A stretch of DNA of 64,000 nt from Tricholomella constricta (taxonomy: Eukaryota; Basidiomycota; Agaricomycetes; Agaricales; Lyophyllaceae), in assembly GCA_013368375.1 (NCBI GenBank), contig JAACJP010000024.1, forward strand, positions 593,183 through 657,182, given 5' to 3'. The translations under genes were made by a program, and so were the position numbers. Of this stretch, positions 1-10,781 are shown piece by piece. Positions within the stretch are counted from its first letter, which is position 1, and every line of letters begins with the position of its first letter. Under the pieces are notes generated by a model. It did no database searches and was not told the DNA's origin. It was given only the letters and a program-made list of their open reading frames with translations.

Positions 1-1341
1 GGTTGTTCACAGTTCGCTAATGAGGGGCAGCGGGTACCGATTCTTCACCGTGAGCGCATTGAGCGTCTGATAGTCCTGCACCAGTCGGAGCGACCCATCC
101 TTCTTCTTGATGAAGAACACCGGTGATGCCATAGGCGACTTCGACGGTCGGATCCGGCCCGACTCGAGGTTCTCCTTGAGGAACACATCGAGTTCGACTT
201 GCTCTGCGGGCGACAGAGGGTAGACCTTCATGCCAGTCAGCAACGCGCCTGGTTCCAATTCGATCGCATGGTCCCACTGCTTGCAATCGGGAAGCTCGTC
301 GAACGTGACCTTGGAGAAGACATCTTCAAAGTCATGGAGGTGTGTCGGGACGGCGTCGCGGAATGACTTGGGCACAGAGTTCGCAGCATGCGCTTCAGCA
401 AGTCGCTGTGATGTCGTTTGACTGGCGCAGATGTGCACTTCGGTCGGAGGAGGGTGGATCGCAGTTGCAAAGATGTGATCGCCATTCAGGAAGGTCTCCG
501 TAAGGAAGTCGCCCGACTCGGGATCGGGTTTCTCCAGGATGGGGGTGTAGGGGAGGAACTCGTCGGTGTCAGAGTTATCCCTGATGTAGGGACTGGTCGG
601 GGCTCGCAGGTCGGGCTCGACTGCCGGGATTCCTTCCGCCCAGCAAGCCCGAATGGCAGCTCGCAGCTTGGTGCGTGAACGATGCTCCTCCTTGACTTCA
701 ACCTTGCAGGTGTCGCAATGTGTCGGCGCTCGACTCATTTTCACCTTTCCCGTCGCCCAGTCAATGTCGGGGTTGTAGTCTTGGAGCCAGGTGAATCCGA
801 GAATGAGATCCTGCTTCCCAATACCCGCGACCGCGAACAGAACACGCTCGAAGTCCTTCCAGGTCGGGAATGCGCGCTTAACCGACCCATACTGAAAGAC
901 CCGACCGACGAAGTTGGCGGCGCGACCGTGTTGCATGTATGACAACACCCAGCTGATTCAGGCGTGGTCGTCGGCGAACTGTCCGACGCTCAGGGAGAAG
1001 TAGAGCTGGCACGCGTTCTAGAAGGCACGGCCGCCCGATCGAGCGCCGTCGTACACGGGAGGGGGCGACGGGCGAATGTGCGATCCTGATCGCGGAGGGG
1101 GAGGGGACGTCGGCAGGGGCTGCGCCGGCATCGCGGGGGTCATAGGTGCTGCTGGGGAGGCAGCGGAGGGGTTCCCCAAAATGATGGTATCTAAAAGAGC
1201 GGCGATGCGGTCCATGGTGGCCGAGTTGGTGGTGTTGGATCGGGAGAGAGCCGACATTGCGGTTTCAAGGCTCGCCAGTCATTCCTCTGGCATGAGCGCA
1301 GCAGGAGACGGAGGCGTGTCAAATTCACCGAAGTCGGACAT
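1..1341 (-). pseudogene. Gag-pol pseudogene of copy 1 (5' part)
   Basis: The reading frame starts at ATG 1341 (MSDFGEFDTPPSP) and is broken by three premature stops: TGA at 1279-1281, TAG at 1018-1020 and TGA at 958-960. Compared with copy 2 these are CGA to TGA, TGG to TAG and CGA to TGA, all C-to-T or G-to-A. From 948 leftwards the frame is open through the gag remnant, the protease C-terminal motif LILGFTWL and the start of RT ([25 protein letters not shown]). The zinc knuckle and protease active site are absent. It cannot make a functional polyprotein. Confidence 0.9.
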
Positions 1342-1452
1342 CTCGAGACGGGACTGGGCGACGATCGGAGCGGGCGCGCGCTGGACGGGTTGCGTGTAGC
1401 AGACACGTGTTTCAGCGCGGAGGCTGATCGGTCAGCTTCGTCGGGTCTCAGG

Positions 1453-1465
1453 TTTACACTATTCT
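1453..1465 (-). other. Self-complementary primer binding site (copy 1)
   Basis: Two bases inside the LTR edge the minus strand reads AGAATAGTGTAAA. This is the exact 13-nt complement of TTTACACTATTCT, which the LTR carries at 1598-1586, where transcription is predicted to start. I see no clear tRNA-type PBS (TGG...) here. In Tf1/sushi elements the mRNA 5' end folds back onto such a PBS and primes reverse transcription. The same site lies at 6110-6122 and 10767-10779. The assignment is inferred from complementarity and position. Confidence 0.8.
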
Positions 1466-1467
1466 GC

Positions 1468-1972
1468 TGTTAGGGCAACCCTTACAGTGGAGCGCTATCA
1501 CACTGGCAAAGGGGAATCCGGAGTTATATTTGATGTACAGTAAACGAAGGTAAGTAAGGCTTACCTGGCAAAGGGGAATCCGGAGAGAATAGTGTAAAGG
1601 ATTCCCAAATGCCAGGGGGCCGACTATATACGAGTGTAGGACGTGAGGGCCGGTCCTCCAGAGTGTACTGTACATGTAATAATAACGAATGGTGTGCGGC
1701 GCGTGTACGGACACGTTCCCACGCTGTCCGATCCTCGTGGCTCAGGGTACGGGCACGAGGCGGGACAGCCGATGTCGGGGTGTCGGGTCGTCGGGATCGG
1801 CGTCGGGCGCACGCAGGGAAGGAGGGGAAGCAACAGGAAGTGAGTAAGTATGTACACCGACGCTTGGGTCAGAGCGTCAGGTCGGAATCGCGATCGGTCG
1901 GTCGGGGGCGAGCGCATGAGTCGGGGAACGATCTGTGAGCGTCGGAGAGCGCGAACAGGAGTTCCCCTGACA
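1468..1972 (-). repeat. LTR1 of the chromovirus array (505 bp)
   Basis: The 505-bp LTR is bounded by TGTTAGGG at 1468 and CCCTGACA at 1972, an imperfect 8-bp terminal inverted repeat in the usual TG..CA form. It appears identical to LTR2. It serves at once as 5' LTR of copy 1 and 3' LTR of copy 2. The outer boundary is confirmed by LTR3, where the sequence diverges from the internal copies exactly after CCCTGACA. A 21-bp direct repeat lies inside it at 1503-1523 and 1565-1585. The promoter is on the minus strand (TATA at 1625-1630). Confidence 0.95.
1586..1630 (-). promoter_or_regulatory. LTR core promoter: TATA box and predicted transcript 5' end
   Basis: On the minus strand a TATATA box (1630-1625) lies 27-32 nt upstream of 1598, the first base of the 13-nt segment that pairs with the PBS. 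Self-priming requires the transcript to begin at this segment, and the TATA spacing fits that start. Equivalent sites are at 6243-6287 and 10900-10944. Confidence 0.65.
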
Positions 1973-4900
1973 TCACCCTCCCTTTTGAATTGCAACGGCT
2001 CGGTGCGGGGTGACGGTGGCGAAGACGGCGGGGGATAGAGTAAAGATGCCACAGATCTGGCGCGCGGCGTCAGGATTGTCGCGGTGGAACTTGCGAACCA
2101 GGTCGGGAGCAGCAACGTTCTCCCGGGGCTCCCACGAAGCCTCTTCATAGCCGTAGCCTTTCCACAAGATTTTGTATTGAAGTTTCTTGCGGAAGATGCG
2201 ACTGTCGAGGATTTTGTGGACTTCGTAATGGGGCTCGTCGTCGATGATGTCTGGCGGCGGCGGTGGATCGGACTGCCGACCTTCAATCGGGTCAGCAATG
2301 GCGGGGACAAGCTTCACGACGTGGAAGACTGGATGGATGCGCTTCATGGACTGAGGCAGCAGGAGGCGGTATGCGAGCGGGCTGACTCGCCTTTGCACGA
2401 CAAAAGGGCCAAGGTAGCGATGCGACAACTTCTTCGATGGTCGGGTCGTAGAAATGTCAGTCGCGTCCAAGTACACCTTGTCGCCAGGCTGGTAGTCGGG
2501 CGTTGGGGCGTGTCGCTGGTTGTAATACCGCTCCATGTCGTCTTTGGCCTTTGAAAGCGCCGCCTTGGCTTCCTCCTGTGCTTCCTTCATGCGCTCCACG
2601 AACTCGTCGGCCGACTCGTTCTTGGAAGCGCCCCGACACGGCTCGAAGCCCATGCGTGGATGCCGACCCGTGTCGAGCAGGAAGGGGGTCTGCTGCGTCG
2701 CCGAATGTACATGGTTGTTGTAACTGAATTCGGTGTCGGGCAAGAGGTCCTCCCAGTCGTTCTGGCGCTCGTTGCAGAAGACCCGCAAGAACTGTTCCAG
2801 CTCCTGGTTGACGCGCTCAGTCTGTCCGTCGGTCTGCGGGTGGTATGCTGTCGAAGCCGACAGTTTGATACCCAGGAGTCTGTACAGTTCGCGCATGAAC
2901 TCAGCGGCAAACTGTGGACCTCGATCGGAGACGAATGCGTCGGGGAGACCGTGCAGCTTCCAGACGTGGCGACGGTAGAGGTTGGCAGCTCCCAAGGCCG
3001 AACAGGTTGTATGCGATGCGATGAAGTGCGCGCGCTTTCTGACTGAATCCACGACGTTCATGATCGCGTCGTGGCCGTTGGACTCTGGGAGTTCAGTGAT
3101 GAAGTCGACCGATACGACATTCCATCGGCCTTTGGGGATGGGAAGCGGCTGCAGCTGTCCGACAGGGAGTTGGCATCGAGGTTTCGTGCGCAGACACATG
3201 TCACAGGTGCTGGTGTACGAACCGATGAAGCGCGACATCTGGGGCCACCAGTAGTTGCACAACACCAGTTTGAGCGTCTTCCAGCAACCAGGGTGGCCGG
3301 CGACCTTGGAGTCGTGATGCTGCTCCACAATGTGTCGGCGGAGGTCAGGAACGTTCAGGACATAGATCCGTCCACGGAACGTGAGCAGACCACCTTCCTC
3401 CCCCCACTCGCCGAAGCGTAGGGAGCGGCCGGCGACCTTGGAAGCCTTGACCAGTTGGGCCGCCTTAGCGACTGCATCTTCTTGTGCACCATCACGATTG
3501 CCCTTGCGAATCGCTTTTACCACATCATCCTCCTCTCCGACCAGTACAAGACCCTCGGCTGCGCGAATCGCGAAGAACTCGGGTTTGAGGAGCACAATGT
3601 CGGCATTGTCGTCGCTTCCGTCGCCATGATCAGCGCGTCATGATAGCGCGTCGGGTTTGCCCATGCTGCATCCAGGACGGTGGTGGAGGGCAAAGTCGAA
3701 GTTAGCAAGGTAAAGCGACCATCAGGCTTGACGCCGATTGAGTTTCTTCGCGGTGAGGAAGTACTCAAGGTTCTTGTGGTCGGTCCAGATCTCCACCTTG
3801 TGCTTTACGCCCTCAACGAAGTGCCGCCACTCCTCCAGAGACCGGATGATCGCTAGCATCTCCTTGTCATGGATCTCGTAGTTCCGCTCGACTGCGTTCA
3901 AGCTTTTCGAGTAGAACACAACCGGGTGCCACTTGCCATCGGACGGCGACTCTTGCGACAGGACCGCGCCCGTTGCGAAGTCGGATGAGTCGGCTTCAAT
4001 GTGGTATGGTCGGTCATCGTCGGGGAACATGAGGACTGGCCCCGACGTGATCGCAGACTTCAGAAGGGCAAGGGCCGACTGCTCCGACTCTCCCCATCGC
4101 CAGGCGACGTCTTTGCCAGTCAAGTCGAAGAGGGGTCTGGCGTGGTGTGAGAAGTCCTGAATGAACCGTCAGTAGAAATTGGTGAAGCCTAGGAATGCTT
4201 GCACCTCTTTCTTATTCTTCGGCGCCGGCCATTCCGACACTCCAGCAACCTTGACCGGATCCATTTCTGCTTGCCCGTGCAAGATGATCAACCCAAGGTA
4301 CTCGATCTTGGTCCGCTTAAACTCGCATTTCTCGGGCTTTAAGAACAGCTTATGTTCGCGGATTCGGTCCAATACCAGTCGCGTGACCCGACAGTGTTCC
4401 TCTAACGTCTTGGTGTAAATTAAGATATCGTCGAGGTACACGCAAACAACACCCTCCGCGATCAGGTCGCAGAAGATGTCATTCATCATGGTCTGGAATG
4501 TGGCGGGGCTGTTCGTGAGGCCGAAGAACATGACGAGCGGCTCGAAGAGACCGCGGTTCGTCCGAAATGCTGCCTTCCATTCATCGCCTTCCTTGATCCA
4601 AACGTTGTTGTACCCCCATCGGACGTCCAGCTTGGTGAAGTACCGTGCGCCGTGAAGGTTGTTCACCAGTTCGCTAATGAGGGGCAGCGGGTACCGATTC
4701 TTCACCGTGAGCGCGTTGAGCGTCCGATAGTCCTGCACCAGTCGGAGCGCTCCGTCCTTCTCCTTGATGAAGAACACCGGCGATGCCATAGGCGACTTGG
4801 ACGGTCGGATCCGGCCCGATTCGAGGTTCTCCTTGAGGAACACGTCGAGTTCGACTTGCTCAGCCGGCGACAGTGGGTAGACCTTGGTGCCAGACGGCGA

Positions 4901-5998
4901 TGAGCCTGGCTCCAGTTCGATCGCGTGATCCCACTGCTTGCGATCGGGAAGTTCATCGAAAGCGACCTTGGAGAAGACGTCCTCGAAGTCATGGAGATGG
5001 GTCGGAACGGCGTCGCGGAACGACTTGGGTGCAGAGTTTGCAGCATGCGCTTCAGCGAGTCGCTGTGATGTTGTCTGACTGGCGCGGATGTGCACTTCGG
5101 TCGGAGGAGGGTGGATTGCAGTCGCAAAGATGCGATCGCCATTCAGGAAGGTCTCCGTAAAGAAGTCGCCCGACTCCGGATCGGGTTCCTCCAGGATTGG
5201 GGTGTAGGGGAGGAACTCGTCGGTGTCGGAGTCGTCTTCGACATAGGGGCTGGTCGGGGCTCGCAGGTCAGGCTCGACTGTCAGGATTCCTTCCGCCCGA
5301 CAAGCTCGAATGGCGGCTCGCAGCTTGGTGCGTGAACGACGCTCCTCCTTGACTTCAACCTTGCAGGTGTCGCAACGTGTCGGCGCTCGACTCATTTTCA
5401 CCTTTCCCATCACCCAATCAATGTCGGGGTTGTAGTCTTGGAGCCAGGTGAATCCGAGAATGAGATCCTGCTTCCCAATACCCGCGACCGCGAACAGAAC
5501 ACGCTCGAAGTCCTTCCAGGTCGGGAATGCGCGCTTAACCGACCCATACTGAAAGACCCAACCGACGAAGTCGGCGGCGCGACCGCGTTGCATGTACGAC
5601 AACACCCAGCTGATTCGGGTGTGGTCGTCGGCGAACTGTCCGACGCTCAGGGAGAAGTAGAGCTGGCACGCGTTCCAGAAGGCGCGGCCGCCCGATCGAG
5701 CGCCATCATAAACGGGAGGGGGCGACGGCCGAATGTGTGATCCCGATCGCGGAGGGGGAGGGGATGTCAGCAGGGGCTGCGCCGGCATCGCGGGGGTCGT
5801 AGGTGCTGCTGGGGAGGCAGCGGAGGGGTTTCCCAAAATGATGGTATCTAAAAGAGCGGTGATGCGGTCCATGGTGGCCGAGTTGGTGGTGTTGGATCGG
5901 GAGAGAGCCGACATTGCGGTTTCAAGGCTCGCCAGTCGTTCCTCTGGCGTGAGCGCAGCAGGAGACGGAGGCGTGTCAAATTCACCGAAGTCGGACAT
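1973..5998 (-). pseudogene. Gag-pol pseudogene of copy 2 (RT, RNase H, integrase, chromodomain)
   Basis: One frame of 1342 codons runs from ATG 5998 to TGA 1973-1975. Gag breaks off after about 170 residues (FPTWKDFERVL) and joins directly to the protease C-terminus (LILGFTWL), so most of capsid, the zinc knuckle and the protease DSG site are missing. RT has YLDDILIY near 4425, RNase H has EADSSDFATGAVLSQ, integrase has an HHCC finger and D, D, E residues (VDF, SDRG, TERVNQ), and the C-terminus has a chromodomain (HYEVHKILD, LWKGYGYEEASWEP). Three internal TGA stops at 4169-4171, 3722-3724 and 3638-3640 replace arginine codons (NFYRRFI, RRQARW, DALSRR in the family). No frameshift is visible. 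Confidence 0.93.
1976..1986 (-). other. Polypurine tract of copy 2
   Basis: The minus strand reads AAAAGGGAGGG directly before the pol stop codon (1975-1973), which itself abuts the LTR. It is the expected plus-strand priming site. It doubles as codons for the last residues of pol (QKGG). The same tract is at 6633-6643 for copy 3. Confidence 0.8.
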
Positions 5999-6124
5999 CT
6001 CGAGACGGGACTGGGCGACGATCGGAGCGGGCGCGCGCTGGACGGGTTGCGTGTAGCAGACACGTGTTTCAGCGCGGAGGCTGATCGGTCAGCTTCGTCG
6101 GGTCTCAGGTTTACACTATTCTGC

Positions 6125-6629
6125 TGTTAGGGCAACCCTTACAGTGGAGCGCTATCACACTGGCAAAGGGGAATCCGGAGTTATATTTGATGTACAGTAA
6201 ACGAAGGTAAGTAAGGCTTACCTGGCAAAGGGGAATCCGGAGAGAATAGTGTAAAGGATTCCCAAATGCCAGGGGGCCGACTATATACGAGTGTAGGACG
6301 TGAGGGCCGGTCCTCCAGAGTGTACTGTACATGTAATAATAACGAATGGTGTGCGGCGCGTGTACGGACACGTTCCCACGCTGTCCGATCCTCGTGGCTC
6401 AGGGTACGGGCACGAGGCGGGACAGCCGATGTCGGGGTGTCGGGTCGTCGGGATCGGCGTCGGGCGCACGCAGGGAAGGAGGGGAAGCAACAGGAAGTGA
6501 GTAAGTATGTACACCGACGCTTGGGTCAGAGCGTCAGGTCGGAATCGCGATCGGTCGGTCGGGGGCGAGCGCATGAGTCGGGGAACGATCTGTGAGCGTC
6601 GGAGAGCGCGAACAGGAGTTCCCCTGACA
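6125..6629 (-). repeat. LTR2 of the array (505 bp)
   Basis: It appears identical to LTR1. It is 5' LTR for copy 2 and 3' LTR for copy 3. Internal features repeat at +4657: PBS complement at 6110-6122, transcript start near 6255, TATA at 6282-6287, inner direct repeat at 6160-6180 and 6222-6242. Confidence 0.95.
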
Positions 6630-9600
6630 TCACCCTCCCTTTTGAATTGCAACGGCTCGGTGCGGGGTGACGGTGGCGAAGACGGCGGGGGATAGAGTAA
6701 AGATGCCACAGATCTGGCGCGCGGCGTCAGGATTGTCGCGGTGGAACTTGCGAACCAGGTCGGGAGCAGCAACGTTCTCCCGGGGCTCCCACGAAGCCTC
6801 TTCATAGCCGTAGCCTTTCCACAAGATTTTGTATTGAAGTTTCTTGCGGAAGATGCGACTGTCGAGGATTTTGTGGACTTCGTAATGGGGCTCGTCGTCG
6901 ATGATGTCTGGCGGCGGCGGTGGATCGGACTGCCGACCTTCAATCGGGTCAGCAATGGCGGGGACAAGCTTCACGACGTGGAAGACTGGATGGATGCGCT
7001 TCATGGACTGAGGCAGCAGGAGGCGGTATGCGAGCGGGCTGACTCGCCTTTGCACGACAAAAGGGCCAAGGTAGCGATGCGACAACTTCTTCGATGGTCG
7101 GGTCGTAGAAATGTCAGTCGCGTCCAAGTACACCTTGTCGCCAGGCTGGTAGTCGGGCGTTGGGGCGTGTCGCTGGTTGTAATACCGCTCCATGTCGTCT
7201 TTGGCCTTTGAAAGCGCCGCCTTGGCTTCCTCCTGTGCTTCCTTCATGCGCTCCACGAACTCGTCGGCCGACTCGTTCTTGGAAGCGCCCCGACACGGCT
7301 CGAAGCCCATGCGTGGATGCCGACCCGTGTCGAGCAGGAAGGGGGTCTGCTGCGTCGCCGAATGTACATGGTTGTTGTAACTGAATTCGGTGTCGGGCAA
7401 GAGGTCCTCCCAGTCGTTCTGGCGCTCGTTGCAGAAGACCCGCAAGAACTGTTCCAGCTCCTGGTTGACGCGCTCAGTCTGTCCGTCGGTCTGCGGGTGG
7501 TATGCTGTCGAAGCCGACAGTTTGATACCCAGGAGTCTGTACAGTTCGCGCATGAACTCAGCGGCAAACTGTGGACCTCGATCGGAGACGAATGCGTCGG
7601 GGAGACCGTGCAGCTTCCAGACGTGGCGACGGTAGAGGTTGGCAGCTCCCAAGGCCGAACAGGTTGTATGCGATGCGATGAAGTGCGCGCGCTTTCTGAC
7701 TGAATCCACGACGTTCATGATCGCGTCGTGGCCGTTGGACTCTGGGAGTTCAGTGATGAAGTCGACCGATACGACATTCCATCGGCCTTTGGGGATGGGA
7801 AGCGGCTGCAGCTGTCCGACAGGGAGTTGGCATCGAGGTTTCGTGCGCAGACACATGTCACAGGTGCTGGTGTACGAACCGATGAAGCGCGACATCTGGG
7901 GCCACCAGTAGTTGCACAACACCAGTTTGAGCGTCTTCCAGCAACCAGGGTGGCCGGCGACCTTGGAGTCGTGATGCTGCTCCACAATGTGTCGGCGGAG
8001 GTCAGGAACGTTCAGGACATAGATCCGTCCACGGAACGTGAGCAGACCACCTTCCTCCCCCCACTCGCCGAAGCGTAGGGAGCGGCCGGCGACCTTGGAA
8101 GCCTTGACCAGTTGGGCCGCCTTAGCGACTGCATCTTCTTGTGCACCATCACGATTGCCCTTGCGAATCGCTTTTACCACATCATCCTCCTCTCCGACCA
8201 GTACAAGACCCTCGGCTGCGCGAATCGCGAAGAACTCGGGTTTGAGGAGCACAATGTCGGCATTGTCGTCGCTTCCGTCGCCATGATCAGCGCGTCATGA
8301 TAGCGCGTCGGGTTTGCCCATGCTGCATCCAGGACGGTGGTGGAGGGCAAAGTCGAAGTTAGCAAGGTAAAGCGACCATCAGGCTTGACGCCGATTGAGT
8401 TTCTTCGCGGTGAGGAAGTACTCAAGGTTCTTGTGGTCGGTCCAGATCTCCACCTTGTGCTTTACGCCCTCAACGAAGTGCCGCCACTCCTCCAGAGACC
8501 GGATGATCGCTAGCATCTCCTTGTCATGGATCTCGTAGTTCCGCTCGACTGCGTTCAAGCTTTTCGAGTAGAACACAACCGGGTGCCACTTGCCATCGGA
8601 CGGCGACTCTTGCGACAGGACCGCGCCCGTTGCGAAGTCGGATGAGTCGGCTTCAATGTGGTATGGTCGGTCATCGTCGGGGAACATGAGGACTGGCCCC
8701 GACGTGATCGCAGACTTCAGAAGGGCAAGGGCCGACTGCTCCGACTCTCCCCATCGCCAGGCGACGTCTTTGCCAGTCAAGTCGAAGAGGGGTCTGGCGT
8801 GGTGTGAGAAGTCCTGAATGAACCGTCAGTAGAAATTGGTGAAGCCTAGGAATGCTTGCACCTCTTTCTTATTCTTCGGCGCCGGCCATTCCGACACTCC
8901 AGCAACCTTGACCGGATCCATTTCTGCTTGCCCGTGCAAGATGATCAACCCAAGGTACTCGATCTTGGTCCGCTTAAACTCGCATTTCTCGGGCTTTAAG
9001 AACAGCTTATGTTCGCGGATTCGGTCCAATACCAGTCGCGTGACCCGACAGTGTTCCTCTAACGTCTTGGTGTAAATTAAGATATCGTCGAGGTACACGC
9101 AAACAACACCCTCCGCGATCAGGTCGCAGAAGATGTCATTCATCATGGTCTGGAATGTGGCGGGGCTGTTCGTGAGGCCGAAGAACATGACGAGCGGCTC
9201 GAAGAGACCGCGGTTCGTCCGAAATGCTGCCTTCCATTCATCGCCTTCCTTGATCCAAACGTTGTTGTACCCCCATCGGACGTCCAGCTTGGTGAAGTAC
9301 CGTGCGCCGTGAAGGTTGTTCACCAGTTCGCTAATGAGGGGCAGCGGGTACCGATTCTTCACCGTGAGCGCGTTGAGCGTCCGATAGTCCTGCACCAGTC
9401 GGAGCGCTCCGTCCTTCTCCTTGATGAAGAACACCGGCGATGCCATAGGCGACTTGGACGGTCGGATCCGGCCCGATTCGAGGTTCTCCTTGAGGAACAC
9501 GTTGAGTTCGACTTGCTCAGCCGGCGACAGTGGGTAGACCTTGGTGCCAGACGGCGATGAGCCTGGCTCCAGTTCGATCGCGTGATCCCACTGCTTGCGA

Positions 9601-10655
9601 TCGGGAAGTTCATCGAAAGCGACCTTGGAGAAGACGTCCTCGAAGTCATGGAGATGGGTCGGAACGGCGTCGCGGAACGACTTGGGTGCAGAGTTTGCAG
9701 CATGCGCTTCAGCGAGTCGCTGTGATGTTGTCTGACTGGCGCGGATGTGCACTTCGGTCGGAGGAGGGTGGATTGCAGTCGCAAAGATGCGATCGCCATT
9801 CAGGAAGGTCTCCGTAAAGAAGTCGCCCGACTCCGGATCGGGTTCCTCCAGGATTGGGGTGTAGGGGAGGAACTCGTCGGTGTCGGAGTCGTCTTCGACA
9901 TAGGGGCTGGTCGGGGCTCGCAGGTCAGGCTCGACTGTCAGGATTCCTTCCGCCCGACAAGCTCGAATGGCGGCTCGCAGCTTGGTGCGTGAACGACGCT
10001 CCTCCTTGACTTCAACCTTGCAGGTGTCGCAACGTGTCGGCGCTCGACTCATTTTCACCTTTCCCATCACCCAATCAATGTCGGGGTTGTAGTCTTGGAG
10101 CCAGGTGAATCCGAGAATGAGATCCTGCTTCCCAATACCCGCGACCGCGAACAGAACACGCTCGAAGTCCTTCCAGGTCGGGAATGCGCGCTTAACCGAC
10201 CCATACTGAAAGACCCAACCGACGAAGTCGGCGGCGCGACCGCGTTGCATGTACGACAACACCCAGCTGATTCGGGTGTGGTCGTCGGCGAACTGTCCGA
10301 CGCTCAGGGAGAAGTAGAGCTGGCACGCGTTCCAGAAGGCGCGGCCGCCCGATCGAGCGCCATCATAAACGGGAGGGGGCGACGGCCGAATGTGTGATCC
10401 CGATCGCGGAGGGGGAGGGGATGTCAGCAGGGGCTGCGCCGGCATCGCGGGGGTCGTAGGTGCTGCTGGGGAGGCAGCGGAGGGGTTTCCCAAAATGATG
10501 GTATCTAAAAGAGCGGTGATGCGGTCCATGGTGGCCGAGTTGGTGGTGTTGGATCGGGAGAGAGCCGACATTGCGGTTTCAAGGCTCGCCAGTCGTTCCT
10601 CTGGCGTGAGCGCAGCAGGAGACGGAGGCGTGTCAAATTCACCGAAGTCGGACAT
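6630..10655 (-). pseudogene. Gag-pol pseudogene of copy 3
   Basis: The layout equals copy 2: ATG at 10655, terminal TGA at 6630-6632, the same gag/protease fusion, and the same three in-frame TGA codons at 8826-8828, 8379-8381 and 8295-8297. Because all three stops are shared with copy 2, the duplication happened after inactivation. The chromodomain and HHCC/DDE integrase parts are open (6630-8252). Confidence 0.93.
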
Positions 10656-10781
10656 CTCGAGACGGGACTGGGCGACGATCGGAGCGGGCGCGCGCTGGAC
10701 GGGTTGCGTGTAGCAGACACGTGTTTCAGCGCGGAGGCTGATCGGTCAGCTTCGTCGGGTCTCAGGTTTACACTATTCTGC

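Larger units (their letters stand above)
1..1467 (-). mobile_element. Partial chromovirus copy 1 (internal part, truncated by the window edge)
   Basis: This is the 5' internal portion of a Ty3/Gypsy element on the minus strand, entering the window within reverse transcriptase and running to the PBS beside LTR1. It aligns to copy 2 at an offset of 4657 bp (4656 before a 1-nt deletion near position 10). It differs from copies 2 and 3 at many sites, mostly C-to-T or G-to-A, so it is the oldest or most mutated member of the array. It carries the same gag/protease deletion as the other copies, so the deletion predates the array. Confidence in identity is high; its 3' half lies outside the window. 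Confidence 0.93.
1468..6629 (-). mobile_element. Chromovirus copy 2 (5162 bp, LTR to LTR)
   Basis: This is a complete LTR-internal-LTR unit on the minus strand: 3' LTR 1468-1972, internal region 1973-6124, 5' LTR 6125-6629. Both LTRs are shared with neighbouring copies. The internal region encodes, in one frame, truncated gag, a protease remnant, RT, RNase H, integrase and a chromodomain. With no complete gag or protease and three internal stops it is non-autonomous at best. The polypurine tract is flush with the 3' LTR. Confidence 0.95.

Noticed and set aside
1624..2310. 228-codon minus-strand frame across LTR1 (repeated at 6281-6967)
   Set aside because: It crosses the LTR/internal border out of the pol frame and has no domain; its duplication only reflects the array.
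3638..4171. Possible programmed readthrough of the three TGA codons
   Set aside because: Each lies at a conserved arginine inside an enzyme domain, and copy 1 has stops elsewhere; mutation explains them better.
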